From assembly GCA_905221605.1 (NCBI GenBank), contig CAJNDS010002269.1:50001-114000 (forward strand): 64,000 nt of DNA. The letters run 5' to 3'. Position 1 is the first letter of the stretch. Each line of letters opens with the position of its first letter. The notes under the pieces were generated by a model, which saw nothing but the letters and a program-made list of their open reading frames with translations, was not told the DNA's origin and did no database searches. The position numbers were made by a program, and so were the translations under genes. Positions 55,627-64,000 of the stretch are shown here, in pieces. The stretch is from Symbiodinium natans (Eukaryota; Sar; Dinophyceae; Suessiales; Symbiodiniaceae).

Positions 55627-56123
55627 CCCTGCGCGTGAATTTTTGCCCTGTACTGGCACAACTTGAATGTCATCTCGAGGACGACGCACTTTGCATGCGG
55701 CGGTCGAGATTCGGCTACGAGATGGAGGTGGCCGGAGCATGAGTTGAAACCAACGACGCGGAGGGAAAATCGGATAAAGGAAGGGGAAGACCGTACGGTC
55801 AGGGAAACTTTCTCCCCTCCGTCTCAGCAGCTGCAACCACACAGACCTGAAGACTACTTGCCGCGGTTCGTGCGTTGGTACAACCCTCAACACTAAAGTT
55901 TAAATCCTGATCCCTGTGGCTCTGCTTATGGCCTTTCATCTTGTGGTACTTTTGGCACCTTATTTGCATACCCATGTGCTTGTAACAACCACAACTTTCC
56001 ATGCTTATAGGCCCCTCCCTCCCCCCCCCACCCCCCTTCCCTCTGCCTACTCCGGGATTCGAGAAGATCCTCTGGAAATGAGGCGAAATCCTGCACCTCG
56101 GCCCCTTGCGTCGCGAAGTTGTT
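55627..56123 (-). CDS. Two candidate exons upstream of the six-exon gene
   Basis: Exon 56051-56123 follows GGACATGAG and reads NNFATQGAEVQDFASFPEDL plus LESR, ending CGGA|GTAGGC. Exon 55627-55714 follows CCATCTCGTAG and reads ESRPPHAKCVVLEMTFKLCQ plus YRAKIHAQ, with an uncertain end near GCGCAGG|GCC. They could be 5' exons of the gene at 53946-55475, but the connecting phases were not resolved. Confidence 0.4.
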
Positions 56124-57309
56124 CTCATGTCCCAGAAGACCCCAAAAAGTGTCATGACTTGAACGTGCGATTCTCAAGTGAGTTGGGTCTAAACCCGGGT
56201 CTACCCTGAACCCTAAAAGACCAAAGCTGCGGTGGCCTACAGGGCTCTTTGGGTTTAGGGTTTAGGGTATAGGGTGTAGGGGCCACCAAGAAGCAGGCCT
56301 TAACAGCTCATCGCCTACGACGCTCTAGATTGGGGCAAGCCCGAAACCCGAACCCTCCGTAGGTACAACAACCTCAAGCACGTGGGGTGACGCCACCGAA
56401 ACTACAAAGGTTCGACTCCTTCGGTTTTCCCAGCAGATTGTTTCGGGCAAATGGCATGAAATCAACGGCCTGTTTTCAGATGCAGCCCATACTCTTTTTG
56501 GTGCCATGAGGGCTTTGGAATGCGTTGACTTTCGTGAAGATGTCCGTTCGCGTGTTTCAGTACGGGGCTCGATTTTGCATGTTGGTCTCTTATTGCTTGG
56601 GTTTCTGTGAAGGTTGCTGCTTCTAAAGTCTTGAACCGATCCCCGGAACACCATTTTTAAGCAATAAAAACCTACTTTGCCCCTCACCCACCACTGATCT
56701 GTGGGGAGGCTTTCGGGTGCTGGCTGCATCGCAACTGCAATAAACCGCAAACGCCCAGAACCGAACACCCTGAAATCGAAAACCCTCAACCCTAAACCCC
56801 ATAAACCCTATAAGCTCTACAAACCCCTTTTAAACCCTAAACACCCCGTAAACCCTATAAACCCTAGAAACCCCAGAAAGCCCAGAACCTCCAAAAGCCA
56901 AAGGCCCCCGAGCCTACACCCGCCACTTCAGCACGGCGCCTCCATCATAAGGTCACCCGCCAGGCACTGGGGCAAGACTCCTGAGCGTGATCCTCATGGG
57001 ATTTTACCTTGCACCGTAGTAAGGTTGGTGCCCTTGGGTTTGGGGACCCTTTCTAAGGATCCTCTAAGGGAATAGAATGGCCATATTAGGAGTATATTCA
57101 GGGCATGTTTTGGAGGTACAGGTCTTAATCCCTTCATCCAAGAGCAGCCCCAACATTTCCCCAACAAAACTCCCAGAAAACCTCCTACCACAAGAACACA
57201 AGCAGCCCACGTTGCGTACCGTTTTTTGTTGCCTCAACCTCCAAGATACGGACCCTATATGGCCAAAGCTTACCATATGGGTTGAGAGAACGCGCACATG
57301 GGGCGCAAA

Positions 57310-57660
57310 CGGAAAAAAAGACAGTCAAACGGTCAGACGGTCACGCGCTCAGGCAGTCAGACGATCAGACAGTCAGACGGTCAGAGTCTCCAATGTCTGA
57401 CTGTCTCAGTTTTCTAAGTGTCCGAGCGTCTGAATGTCTGACTGTCTGCGTATTGCAGGGAGTTTTATAGTCCAGTCAGTCCGACAAGTAGAAACTTAAG
57501 CAGTGGACAGCCAGACAGTTAGACAGTGAGAATGTTCCTCGCAAACCGGCAGGAGCCACATCGGAGTGTCTGAATGGGTTTAGGGTTTAGGGTTTAGGGT
57601 TTAGGGTTTAGGGTTTAGGGCTGAGTGTCTGAGAGTCTGAAAGTCTAAGCGTCTGAGCGC
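57310..57660. repeat. GTCAGACG/GTCTGACT minisatellite invaded by a telomere array
   Basis: 8-10 bp units (CAGTCAGACG) at 57318-57385 are followed by the opposite strand motif, so AGACAGTCAGAC and GTCTGACTGTCT form a 12-bp perfect hairpin. The GTCTGA-type units resume at 57567, are interrupted by (TTTAGGG)6 at 57579-57620 and continue to about 57655. Confidence 0.8.
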
Positions 57661-59226
57661 CTGCTGCACGGTTAACACTCCCTCTGGCGTGCTGTCAATG
57701 GGTCATCTTTTGGGTGCTAACCGCATAATCACGAAAAGCACTTTCAAGCCATGATAATTCTTTAATATAAACCAAACAACGAGTCCTTCAAACAGGCTTA
57801 TAGCCTTCTAGGATCCCCAGTAGCCTAGGAATGAAAAGGTAGCACCCTACGAGGACCAGGACCACCAAAAAGGAACAAGGCGGAGAGCTCTTATTCTGCC
57901 ATTCCAGTTCCCACTTAAAGGTGAAACTTCTCTATTCCCACAATATGGTTTAAAATATTTAAAGTTCAACTATTGGTTTAGTGATTTTGAACCAAACAGC
58001 GTCTCGAGGCAGCGTTATGTAAAGATTTAATACCCGAAGCCCTAATCCCCAGACGAACCCTGAACACAAACTCTACTGGTTGCTAAAGACCCCCCCCCCC
58101 AAAAAAAAAAAAAAAACATTAATAATAAAATAAATAAGAGGATTCCTCCTTATGAGGGCCATCTCGGGATTTCTCGGTTTTCTTATCTTTGGGGGGGGGG
58201 GGGGTTCTTAAGCAAATAGTAGAACTGCCTTCAGGGAAGTAGGCTGAAGCCGACGAGGCTGTCATTGTTCAGGGCTTCCGGATGTGGGGTACGCGCAAGA
58301 TCGCTTGGAGGTTCCTAGAAGTTAGAGTCTTCTTGAGGGGTTTAGGGTTTAGGGTTTAGGGTTGAGCAATTTCCGGGCTTGGTGACTTGAGGGTTAGTAA
58401 GAACTCTACGCGCAGTGTCCCTGAAGTGTTTCTTGGAGGACTGGCTCAAAACTCAACAAGATCGACTCGTTAATCCACCTGCACATATGATTGTCAATAG
58501 GATCCTCGTAAGACCACTTTGGGGGAAAAGCATGAAAAATCCTCAGGGCCAAACCCAACCTCAGGTAACTTAACTCCGAATATCATAGTATCATAGTAGA
58601 ACAGCATAATAGAACAAAAACACAAAATATAGCTATGCCACAAAAAAACTACTTAAAATCCAAGGGGCGGAGAACTCGGCTTGTGGAAGGAGATCTTCCA
58701 ACAACCGCAGAGCTGCTTGCGCCTGGCATGGGCACGACTTAGGACCTAGGTGGCCCCCCAGTACCGTATCAAATTAAGTATTAATAAGCCAAAAAAAATT
58801 AATAATAATAATAAACATAATATTCATTCCTAATTAAACACGATAAGCACCCCGAACAAAGGCCCTAGAAAACCCCTTGCAAACCCCAAAATCATCCCTA
58901 ACGAGCCCCTAAAAACCCTACTAAGCCTTAAACCCCTCAACGCCCTAAGCCCCTAGGGTTTAGGGTTTAGGGTTTAGGGTTTAGGGTTTAGGGTTTAGGG
59001 TTTAATCTGGAAGTTGTGAAGTCCGTGGGCAGTACTGCATCCCAAGGGTTGATGTTTCAGGGCTCAGCGCCATAGGCTGTAGGCTGATTATCGGCTTTTT
59101 TGGGCTAGAGGGATATAGGGTTGTAGGGTTAGGTTAATATAGGGTTATAGGATATAGAGTTAGAGCTCAGGGGTTGTAAGTTTTAGAGGGCTGGCTGTTT
59201 CCCCACGCGGCGCATGGAGGATCGGC
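57661..59226. other. No supportable gene
   Basis: AT-rich unique DNA, C/A and G homopolymers at 58089-58113 and 58189-58204, and telomere arrays at 58339-58362 and 58956-59005. No coding-like island. Confidence 0.5.
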
Positions 59227-59260
59227 CCTGCAAGTTTCATTCAGGGCGCGCAAGGATTCG
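59227..59260 (-). CDS. Candidate micro-exon
   Basis: TTACCTAG precedes one base and 11 codons reading ESLRALNETCR, then GCCGAT as a GC donor. It is coding-like but short. Confidence 0.2.
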
Positions 59261-60480
59261 CTAGGTAAACCCCATCAACCCTAAAACCTATGCCGTAACG
59301 CCTATTCAAGCCCTATCGCCGAAACAAACCCTAAAGCCTATGTAAACCTTAAACCCTAAACTAAACCCTAAGCTGCGCGCGGGATTTTTCGTAAACATCT
59401 TGATTCTTTCAAGAGCGTTCCAGCCGAGGGTTCCGGGACGAATTTCAGAGCCGGGGATTCAGGGCTGAAGGGTTCAGGGATGCTCCCACCAAAATTTCGC
59501 GTGCCTTAGGGTCTGGGGTTTGGTGAGGATTGAAAACTTACTGTCTAGTGTCCTGAAAAGTTGAAGTGATGCTAAGCCCGGATTGAGTCGGTAATGGTTG
59601 GCGCGACTATGAAACCCTGAGCCCTGAACTCGAAGCCCCAAAAAATATGAAACCAGCATCCAGCGTGGTGTAGGCTAGGGCCTGCGCTCGCAAAGGTTCG
59701 TTCGCACGGAACAGGGCTTGGAACATGCACTGTTTTGAAGTGAACCCTGAACCCCAAACCCTAAACCCTAAACCCCCCAACGCTTCTTTTCAACGTCAAC
59801 AGAAACTCTCCCAAGATGCCTCCAAGCAAAACCTCAGCCACAGAGTATGACAACTACTACCCCTGATACTATGAGCTATTCCGAGCAGTGGTATATGATA
59901 GCTCAGGGTGAGATTCTTCATTCCTAATTGGGGGGGCTAAACGGTTTAGGGTTTAGGGTTTAGGGTTTAGGGTTTAGGGTTTAGGGTTTAGGGGAACAGT
60001 CGCAGGGTTGTGTGACCCGCAGAGCAAAAGAACCAAGCTCCCCATCCGCCTGGTTCTGCTAAACACATAAAAATAGGGTTTAGGGTTTAGGGTTCAGAAC
60101 CCCAATGCCACAAAGACGCCCGGAGCCCACCGACCCCTGAACCCTGGACCCTGAATCCGAACCCCTAAACCCTGAACCCTAAACATTAAACCACCGAACC
60201 CTCAACCCTGAACCCAAAATCCTAAACTCTAAACCCTGAACCCTAAATCCTAAACCCCAAACAATGAACCCTAAGCATTAAACAACCGAACCCTGAACCC
60301 TGAATCCTAAACTCTAAGCCCTGAACCCTAAATCCTAAACCCTAAACAATGGACCCTGAACCTAAATCCTGAACCGCCTGAACCCTAAACCCTAAACCCT
60401 AAACCCTAAACCCTAGGCCCTGAACCTAACCCTAAACCCTAAACCCATATCCCCCTAAGCCCTCAACCCCACGGAGTGGC
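59261..60480. repeat. Degenerate heptamer DNA
   Basis: A (TTTAGGG)7 array at 59943-59992, then a long degenerate CCCTGAA/CCCTAAA/ATCCTAAA array at 60120-60450 in which a block around ACCCTAAA...CAATGAACCCTAAGC is repeated. No gene. Confidence 0.8.
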
Positions 60481-60529
60481 CTCAGCATGCTTTTGCGGCT
60501 GTCCTCGCTCGATGACTTGCAAGCCTCAG
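60481..60529 (-). CDS. Candidate micro-exon beside a telomere array
   Basis: On minus, CCCTAAACAG ends the array and acts as acceptor. The frame then reads EACKSSSEDSRKSML and leaves at GAG|GCCACT. On + the same island reads MLLRLSSLDDLQASA and runs into GTTTAGGG. Either strand could be real. Confidence 0.25.
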
Positions 60530-60532
60530 CTG

Positions 60533-60642
60533 TTTAGGGTTTAGGGTTTAGGGTTTAGGGTTTAGGGTTTAGGGTTTAGGGTTTAGGGTTTAGGGTTTAG
60601 GGTTTAGGGTTTAGGGTTTAGGGTTTAGGGTTTAGGGTTTAG
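60533..60642. repeat. (TTTAGGG)15 array
   Basis: About 15 near-perfect units. The following 60650-61030 contains heptamer words and no gene. Confidence 0.95.
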
Positions 60643-61031
60643 TCTTTTCGGGGTTTAGGGGTTTGGAGGTTTCTAGGTGTTTTTGGCATTTAAATGCCAA
60701 CACATTCTGCGCGCGATTCTGCTTGGGGTCCTCAAGGGCTAGTTGAATTCGTAGGGAGCTCTACGGGTACCTTCAAGTCCAAAACCCTAGGCCCTAAACC
60801 CTAAAGAATAGGGTTGTAGGACTTGTGTTTTTGGTAAACGCTTTCAACCCTTAAGGCTTTAAGGTTAATCGTCCTCTCTAAGGACGCTCGAACTGCAGCT
60901 CCTACTCCAATCCGGGGCCTTCTACTTCCGGTACCCAGAGAAGCAGAAGTTACTGAGCCGGTATGCTTGGAGTGCCAGGGGTCAAGGCCTAACTTTCCAA
61001 CTGAGAATTCCTTGATCTAGCAACTACGATT

Positions 61032-61133
61032 ACCCCCCACCCCCCCCCCTCCCCCCCACCCCCCCGCCCCCCCCCTCCCCCCCCCCCCCCCCCCCCCCCT
61101 CCCCCCCCCCCGCCCCCCCCCCCCCCACCCCCC
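61032..61133. repeat. C-rich tract, about 100 bp
   Basis: Nearly pure C with single A, T and G. It separates the truncated 3' end of the Copia element from heptamer DNA. Confidence 0.95.
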
Positions 61134-61258
61134 GATGCATCAGAAGCAAATATTAAACCCCAGACCCCACACCCTAAACCCTCAACCCTAACCCCGAAAC
61201 CCTATACCGGGGGGCAACCGAAGCGGGACAACCACAGAAAACGTTGAAGCCGCGTTGG

Positions 61259-61712
61259 TCAACTTCCCAGAGATTGAAGCGTGACTCCTATCCACAGAAA
61301 AAACCAGCAAGACCTGCAGCTCAGCTGGGCCTGCCAGGGCGAAGCCCAAAGTTCAAGGAACCAAACAGTCAACCCCAACCACGTCGACACAGAATCTGTA
61401 TACAACACCTTTTGCAGTGCTTCTTCACCTGTTCCAACCAAAGAGGCAATTATTGGAGCGCACGATTGTATCATTGTTGCACCCTCAATTGACGCGTGTA
61501 ACTCAGCTTCGGCAGTACTCAAAGCCACCGTTGATTGTCTTTGCGTTGCCCACATCACCGGACAATCACCCCATACCACCACGGCACCAGAGTGACTTTT
61601 TTCGTTTTCTCCAGCTGCGAAGCTAGCATCGGCGTAGGACTCAACCACCTTGATGCTCCTTCCATACCGCAACAGTTCGTTCCTTTCTTTTATACCTGTC
61701 GCGGTTTTTCCA
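61259..61712 (-). pseudogene. Copia RNase H domain, separate frame
   Basis: The frame is shifted relative to the RT ORF. In this frame the join sequence reads TGIKERNELLRYGRSIKVVE. The RNase H core is clear: YADASFAAGENEKSHSGAVV with catalytic Asp, the hallmark QSTVALSTAEAELHASIE with catalytic Glu, and YTDSVSTW with the third acidic residue. RNase H removes the RNA strand after reverse transcription. After about 61380 the sequence becomes tryptophan-rich and unlike Copia, which suggests another frameshift or truncation. Confidence 0.8.
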
Positions 61713-63162
61713 ACGTCAAACCCAACGTTGGAGTTGCAGCAAGATACCTAAAGACCTCTTCAGCCTTTTTCACCACAAACCGTGGCCTTCGAGACGTCCA
61801 CAAAGACAGTTGGCTTGTACAAAATGCCAAGTCAGGTCGGGTTTTGATTGCCACCCAGAGGAACTCCCCTACGGCACCTTGAGCCGCTCTTAGAGAAGGG
61901 ATATCCACTTCCTCTTCTTCACCCGGGGCTTCTTTCACCATAGGCAGATTGCTGCCTTTTCCAGTTTCATCAATCTGGTAACCATGTCGGTTCAGCAAAT
62001 CTCTCACAAAGTCCTCCTGGTTGAGAAAGAAGCTGCCGTTTCTATACCAAATTTGGACACCCAAAAACTTCAGGAATCCATCTCCGCAGCCTGGACCACA
62101 GAACTCAGGTTCCGAAGTTTTCCACTCCTTCCTGATCTGCTCCAATGCTTCCCGGATCACTGTCATAGTCCCGGCCAATAAGAAATCATCCACGTAAAGA
62201 CCCATTGTCCCTACCAACTCACTTGCACCTTCCAGCTTCTCTTGTGCCATGATAAGAAATAGACTTGGGTATGCATTGGACCTCTGAAAACTCATTGTTC
62301 GTCCATCTCCTGACACCCAAGACATGCCTTGAAGACGCTGATCTCGCCACTCCACCCATGCTGCAGGACTTTCGGCCAAACCATACAAGGCCTTCCTCAC
62401 AATCCACCGCTCCTCCTTTGTGCAAAGACCCAACTTGACTGCCGCCCTTGGGGGCTGCACCACCACCAGACGACCTTCCCTCTGCGCCCTATTCATCGGC
62501 GCCGTCAGAAAAGCTTTGGAAATATCTAACCCAGCGATGATCCAGACCATATACGCAGCGTGCCTCACTTGACACCTGAACGTGGTCGAATCTGAACCAG
62601 GAGCGTACAGCGAGTGACGACTGAGGGACCTAGGTCCTTCGTACTCCGTGGCCGCTGTTGACGAAATACAATTACCACACGCACAGATACGAGCGCGTCG
62701 CCTTCCAGTCCCTTGCTTCCGAGTAAACACCACCAGACTGGGCACGTACTCAATCACCGGTGCATTGGGTTCTTCTGCCAGTTTATCCAGCTTTTCTTGA
62801 GTCCTTGGTTCCACCACCTCCAACTCTTTCACCAAAGACGCTACCTCATCAGACAACGGTTCCCTCCACTTTTCAAGCTCTTGCATCGCCTCTTGAGTTG
62901 GAATCGTTTTAGTCTGCAGAAACTCGACCTCCTCTGCCGCTTCAAGCGCCAGGTTTTCCTGCGCAATCTGCCGAACTTGAGCTGCTTTGACCAAAAACCT
63001 CGTCAGCTGTTCCTCAACCATTTTTGCATTAACCAGCCAGTCTCTAGTCTCTGATCCTTTCTCTTCGTTCGACTCATTGGCCGATTCATGGAATTCCTCC
63101 AAGACACAGCTTTCCTGTTCAGCAATTAGGCGTCGAATACAAAATGCTCCCCCAGAGCCCAT
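61690..63162 (-). CDS. Copia reverse transcriptase (RVT_2) segment
   Basis: 490 codons. Residues 40-135 form an acidic helical linker. Residues about 140-167 hold the pre-RT motif FTRKQGTGRRRARICACGN. The catalytic palm shows GLDISKAFL (first Asp, residue 213), RKALYGLAESPAAWVEWR, and GLYVDDFLLAG with the YVDD pair at residues 323-326. FLKFLGVQIW and GEFLWVAIKTRPDLAF follow, as in RVT_2 families. It synthesises cDNA from element RNA. The catalytic residues are intact, but both neighbouring domains are in other frames, so the copy is probably inactive unless the indels are sequencing errors. The upstream ORF overlaps it by 37 bp. Confidence 0.9.
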   Translation of the reverse strand: MGSGGAFCIRRLIAEQESCVLEEFHESANESNEEKGSETRDWLVNAKMVEEQLTRFLVKAAQVRQIAQENLALEAAEEVEFLQTKTIPTQEAMQELEKWREPLSDEVASLVKELEVVEPRTQEKLDKLAEEPNAPVIEYVPSLVVFTRKQGTGRRRARICACGNCISSTAATEYEGPRSLSRHSLYAPGSDSTTFRCQVRHAAYMVWIIAGLDISKAFLTAPMNRAQREGRLVVVQPPRAAVKLGLCTKEERWIVRKALYGLAESPAAWVEWRDQRLQGMSWVSGDGRTMSFQRSNAYPSLFLIMAQEKLEGASELVGTMGLYVDDFLLAGTMTVIREALEQIRKEWKTSEPEFCGPGCGDGFLKFLGVQIWYRNGSFFLNQEDFVRDLLNRHGYQIDETGKGSNLPMVKEAPGEEEEVDIPSLRAAQGAVGEFLWVAIKTRPDLAFCTSQLSLWTSRRPRFVVKKAEEVFRYLAATPTLGLTLEKPRQV

Positions 63163-64000
63163 TGTTGCGCCTCCAAAACAGCATAGTCGGCCTCCTCAGC
63201 AATGTCGTCAAGTGAGGTCTCTTTCAGCGTTACCTTCAGCCACTTCCCTTTTTCACCTTCTTCAGCTTGTGGTTCTTGGAGAGGAAATTTACATTGGAGA
63301 AGGAAGCACCTATCCTTGTAGCTCAATCGCTCCATTAAAACAGGTGTGTAGCCGGTCAAGGATACCCTGTTCCCTTCCCAAGGCATAGGCCCATGCAATT
63401 TTCTCGGAAAGAACGACGTGAAGTTCCAGTGAACATTTACCAGTTTTCCAGGCAAGACTTTCTTCCCATAGGATAGTTCCACCACTTCAGTTCCTTCCTC
63501 CAAAACCTTCTCATCCTCAATCCACAGCTGACCATTTTTATAGTCACCAAAGCCGCATACGTAGTTGCAGCAATGCTTCGCATTGTGACTGTCTCTATGC
63601 AATGACACCGGAGCATTGCATGAGATCTGAAGAGCAGAGAACTTGGCTTCAGGATTGTGGTGCCTCACGAATGATGCCAGATACCGACACAGCCACGGCC
63701 TTCTATAAGTCTCTTTTGTAATACCACACACTCCTCCATGAGTATAGTGGCCCAACACCAAGGCTCGCGTACTTGTGCACCAATTGTTGATACCACCTCT
63801 TCGATTTACCCTGTTTGGGTATACAATCCCTTTCAGAAGCTCTTCACAGTCCACGTAGTCATACATAGACCTTTCATACATCAATTTGGCTTTTTGTTCT
63901 TCTTTTTCCAACCGTGCTTCTTCCTCGGCAGTCACCATTTTGCAGACCATATAAGAATCTTCGTGAGGAGAACAACAAGTTGGCCAATATTCATCACCAG
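63126..64000 (-). CDS. Copia polyprotein segment with 2OG-Fe(II)-oxygenase-like domain
   Basis: The frame is open to the window edge; upstream of Met 63950 it continues GDEYWPTCCSPHEDSY, so that Met need not be the start. Counting from Met 63950, residues 1-40 are a charged helix. Residues about 65-205 show a double-stranded-beta-helix-like pattern: VSLHRDSHN (His118, Asp120), GFGDYKNGQLWIEDE, LPGKLVNVHWNF, then KLHGPMPWEGNRVSLTGY (His186, Arg195). The HxD...H...R spacing is that of 2-oxoglutarate Fe(II) dioxygenases. I recall similar blocks between integrase and RT in other dinoflagellate Copia elements (not checked). Substrate unknown. The C-terminal 45 residues lead into the RT linker through a frameshift near 63126-63162. 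Confidence 0.6.
   Translation of the reverse strand, partial: GDEYWPTCCSPHEDSYMVCKMVTAEEEARLEKEEQKAKLMYERSMYDYVDCEELLKGIVYPNRVNRRGGINNWCTSTRALVLGHYTHGGVCGITKETYRRPWLCRYLASFVRHHNPEAKFSALQISCNAPVSLHRDSHNAKHCCNYVCGFGDYKNGQLWIEDEKVLEEGTEVVELSYGKKVLPGKLVNVHWNFTSFFPRKLHGPMPWEGNRVSLTGYTPVLMERLSYKDRCFLLQCKFPLQEPQAEEGEKGKWLKVTLKETSLDDIAEEADYAVLEAQQWALGEHFVFDA

Larger units (their letters stand above)
1283..60642. repeat. Dispersed interstitial telomere-type (TTTAGGG/CCCTAAA) arrays, overview
   Basis: Short arrays of the 7-bp plant/dinoflagellate-type telomere unit recur throughout. G-strand arrays on + occur near 1283-1311, 5132-5165, 9216-9254, 10090-10118, 14824-14850, 15443-15505, 34021-34044, 41405-41424, 47559-47597, 49665-49725, 57579-57620, 58339-58362, 58956-59005 and 59943-59992. 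C-strand arrays occur near 8296-8368, 21676-21715, 30747-30785, 41272-41297, 47071-47120, 49220-49272, 49505-49557, 50102-50180, 51235-51258, 51800-51850, 53750-53780 and 60374-60412. The larger ones are listed separately. The spaces between them are also dominated by degenerate variants (CCCTAAG, CCCTGAA, CCCTCAA, TTCAGGG), so most of the window looks like decayed heptamer DNA. Both orientations are mixed, so this is not a chromosome end. Confidence 0.95.
61259..64000 (-). mobile_element. Degraded Ty1/Copia-type retrotransposon, 3' part
   Basis: Going 5' to 3' on minus, the polyprotein holds a putative oxygenase-like domain, a linker, reverse transcriptase and RNase H, matching the Copia order RT then RH. 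Integrase and gag would lie beyond the right edge. Three frames are used, so two frameshifts exist. No LTR is visible: coding similarity fades near 61380 and a C-rich tract begins at 61133, so the 3' end is truncated or rearranged. Confidence 0.85.

Noticed and set aside
61259-61380. Intact 3' end of the Copia polyprotein
   Set aside because: The tail after YTDSVSTW is tryptophan-rich and unlike Copia in all frames; no LTR or polypurine tract found.
1-64000. Spliced-leader RNA gene or 5S rRNA cluster
   Set aside because: I looked for the dinoflagellate leader end TTTGGCTCAAG on both strands by eye and did not find it; no rRNA-like block seen.
1-64000. True chromosome end
   Set aside because: Telomere arrays occur in both orientations, are short and are internal; neither window end is an array.

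Overview
This looks like nuclear DNA of a dinoflagellate. The evidence is (1) hundreds of TTTAGGG/CCCTAAA telomere-type heptamers, in both orientations, spread through the whole window; (2) a degraded Ty1/Copia polyprotein and tyrosine-recombinase-like genes of a style I recall from Symbiodiniaceae and Prorocentrum gene models (from memory, not searched); (3) very few long ORFs, but many 33-190 bp GC-rich coding-like islands bounded by AG acceptors and GT, GC or GA donors, almost all on the minus strand. Genus cannot be decided from the sequence.

Layout. 1-16.9 kb: degenerate heptamer DNA, several large interstitial telomere arrays, and minus-strand candidate micro-exons. Three of these (16148-16244, 14584-14669, 13843-13892) chain in phase, and two of the three introns that start in this set begin exactly at a telomere-repeat array. 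16.95-20.56 kb: a repeat-free GC-rich insert with two decayed tyrosine-recombinase genes and a short associated ORF, all minus strand. 20.7-31.6 kb: minus-strand micro-exons encoding mostly charged, alanine-rich coiled-coil helix, best exemplified by the phase-0 chain 28810-25046. 31.7-38 kb: AT-rich microsatellites, degenerate tandem repeats, a diverged 86-92 bp repeat block and a striking 123-bp-period array in which every unit carries two hairpins. 38-50.6 kb: more minus-strand exon candidates, including a likely gene start at 50635 with a good (trans-)splice acceptor just upstream. 52.2-56.1 kb: the best gene model in the window, a six-exon minus-strand gene ending at 53946 with all intron phases consistent, plus neighbouring candidates. 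56-61.2 kb: repeat-rich DNA. 61.26-64.0 kb: a Copia-type element on the minus strand, running off the right edge, with a putative 2OG-Fe(II)-oxygenase-like domain, a reverse transcriptase and RNase H in three different frames.

At least six families of short inverted-repeat elements are visible as two or three copies. One copy sits inside another with an intact 4-bp target duplication. If the exon calls are right, the genes form a one-direction (minus) array, as is common in dinoflagellates, and most of the apparent junk between islands is intron. All exon calls come from reading frames, composition and splice dinucleotides only. They need transcript support.
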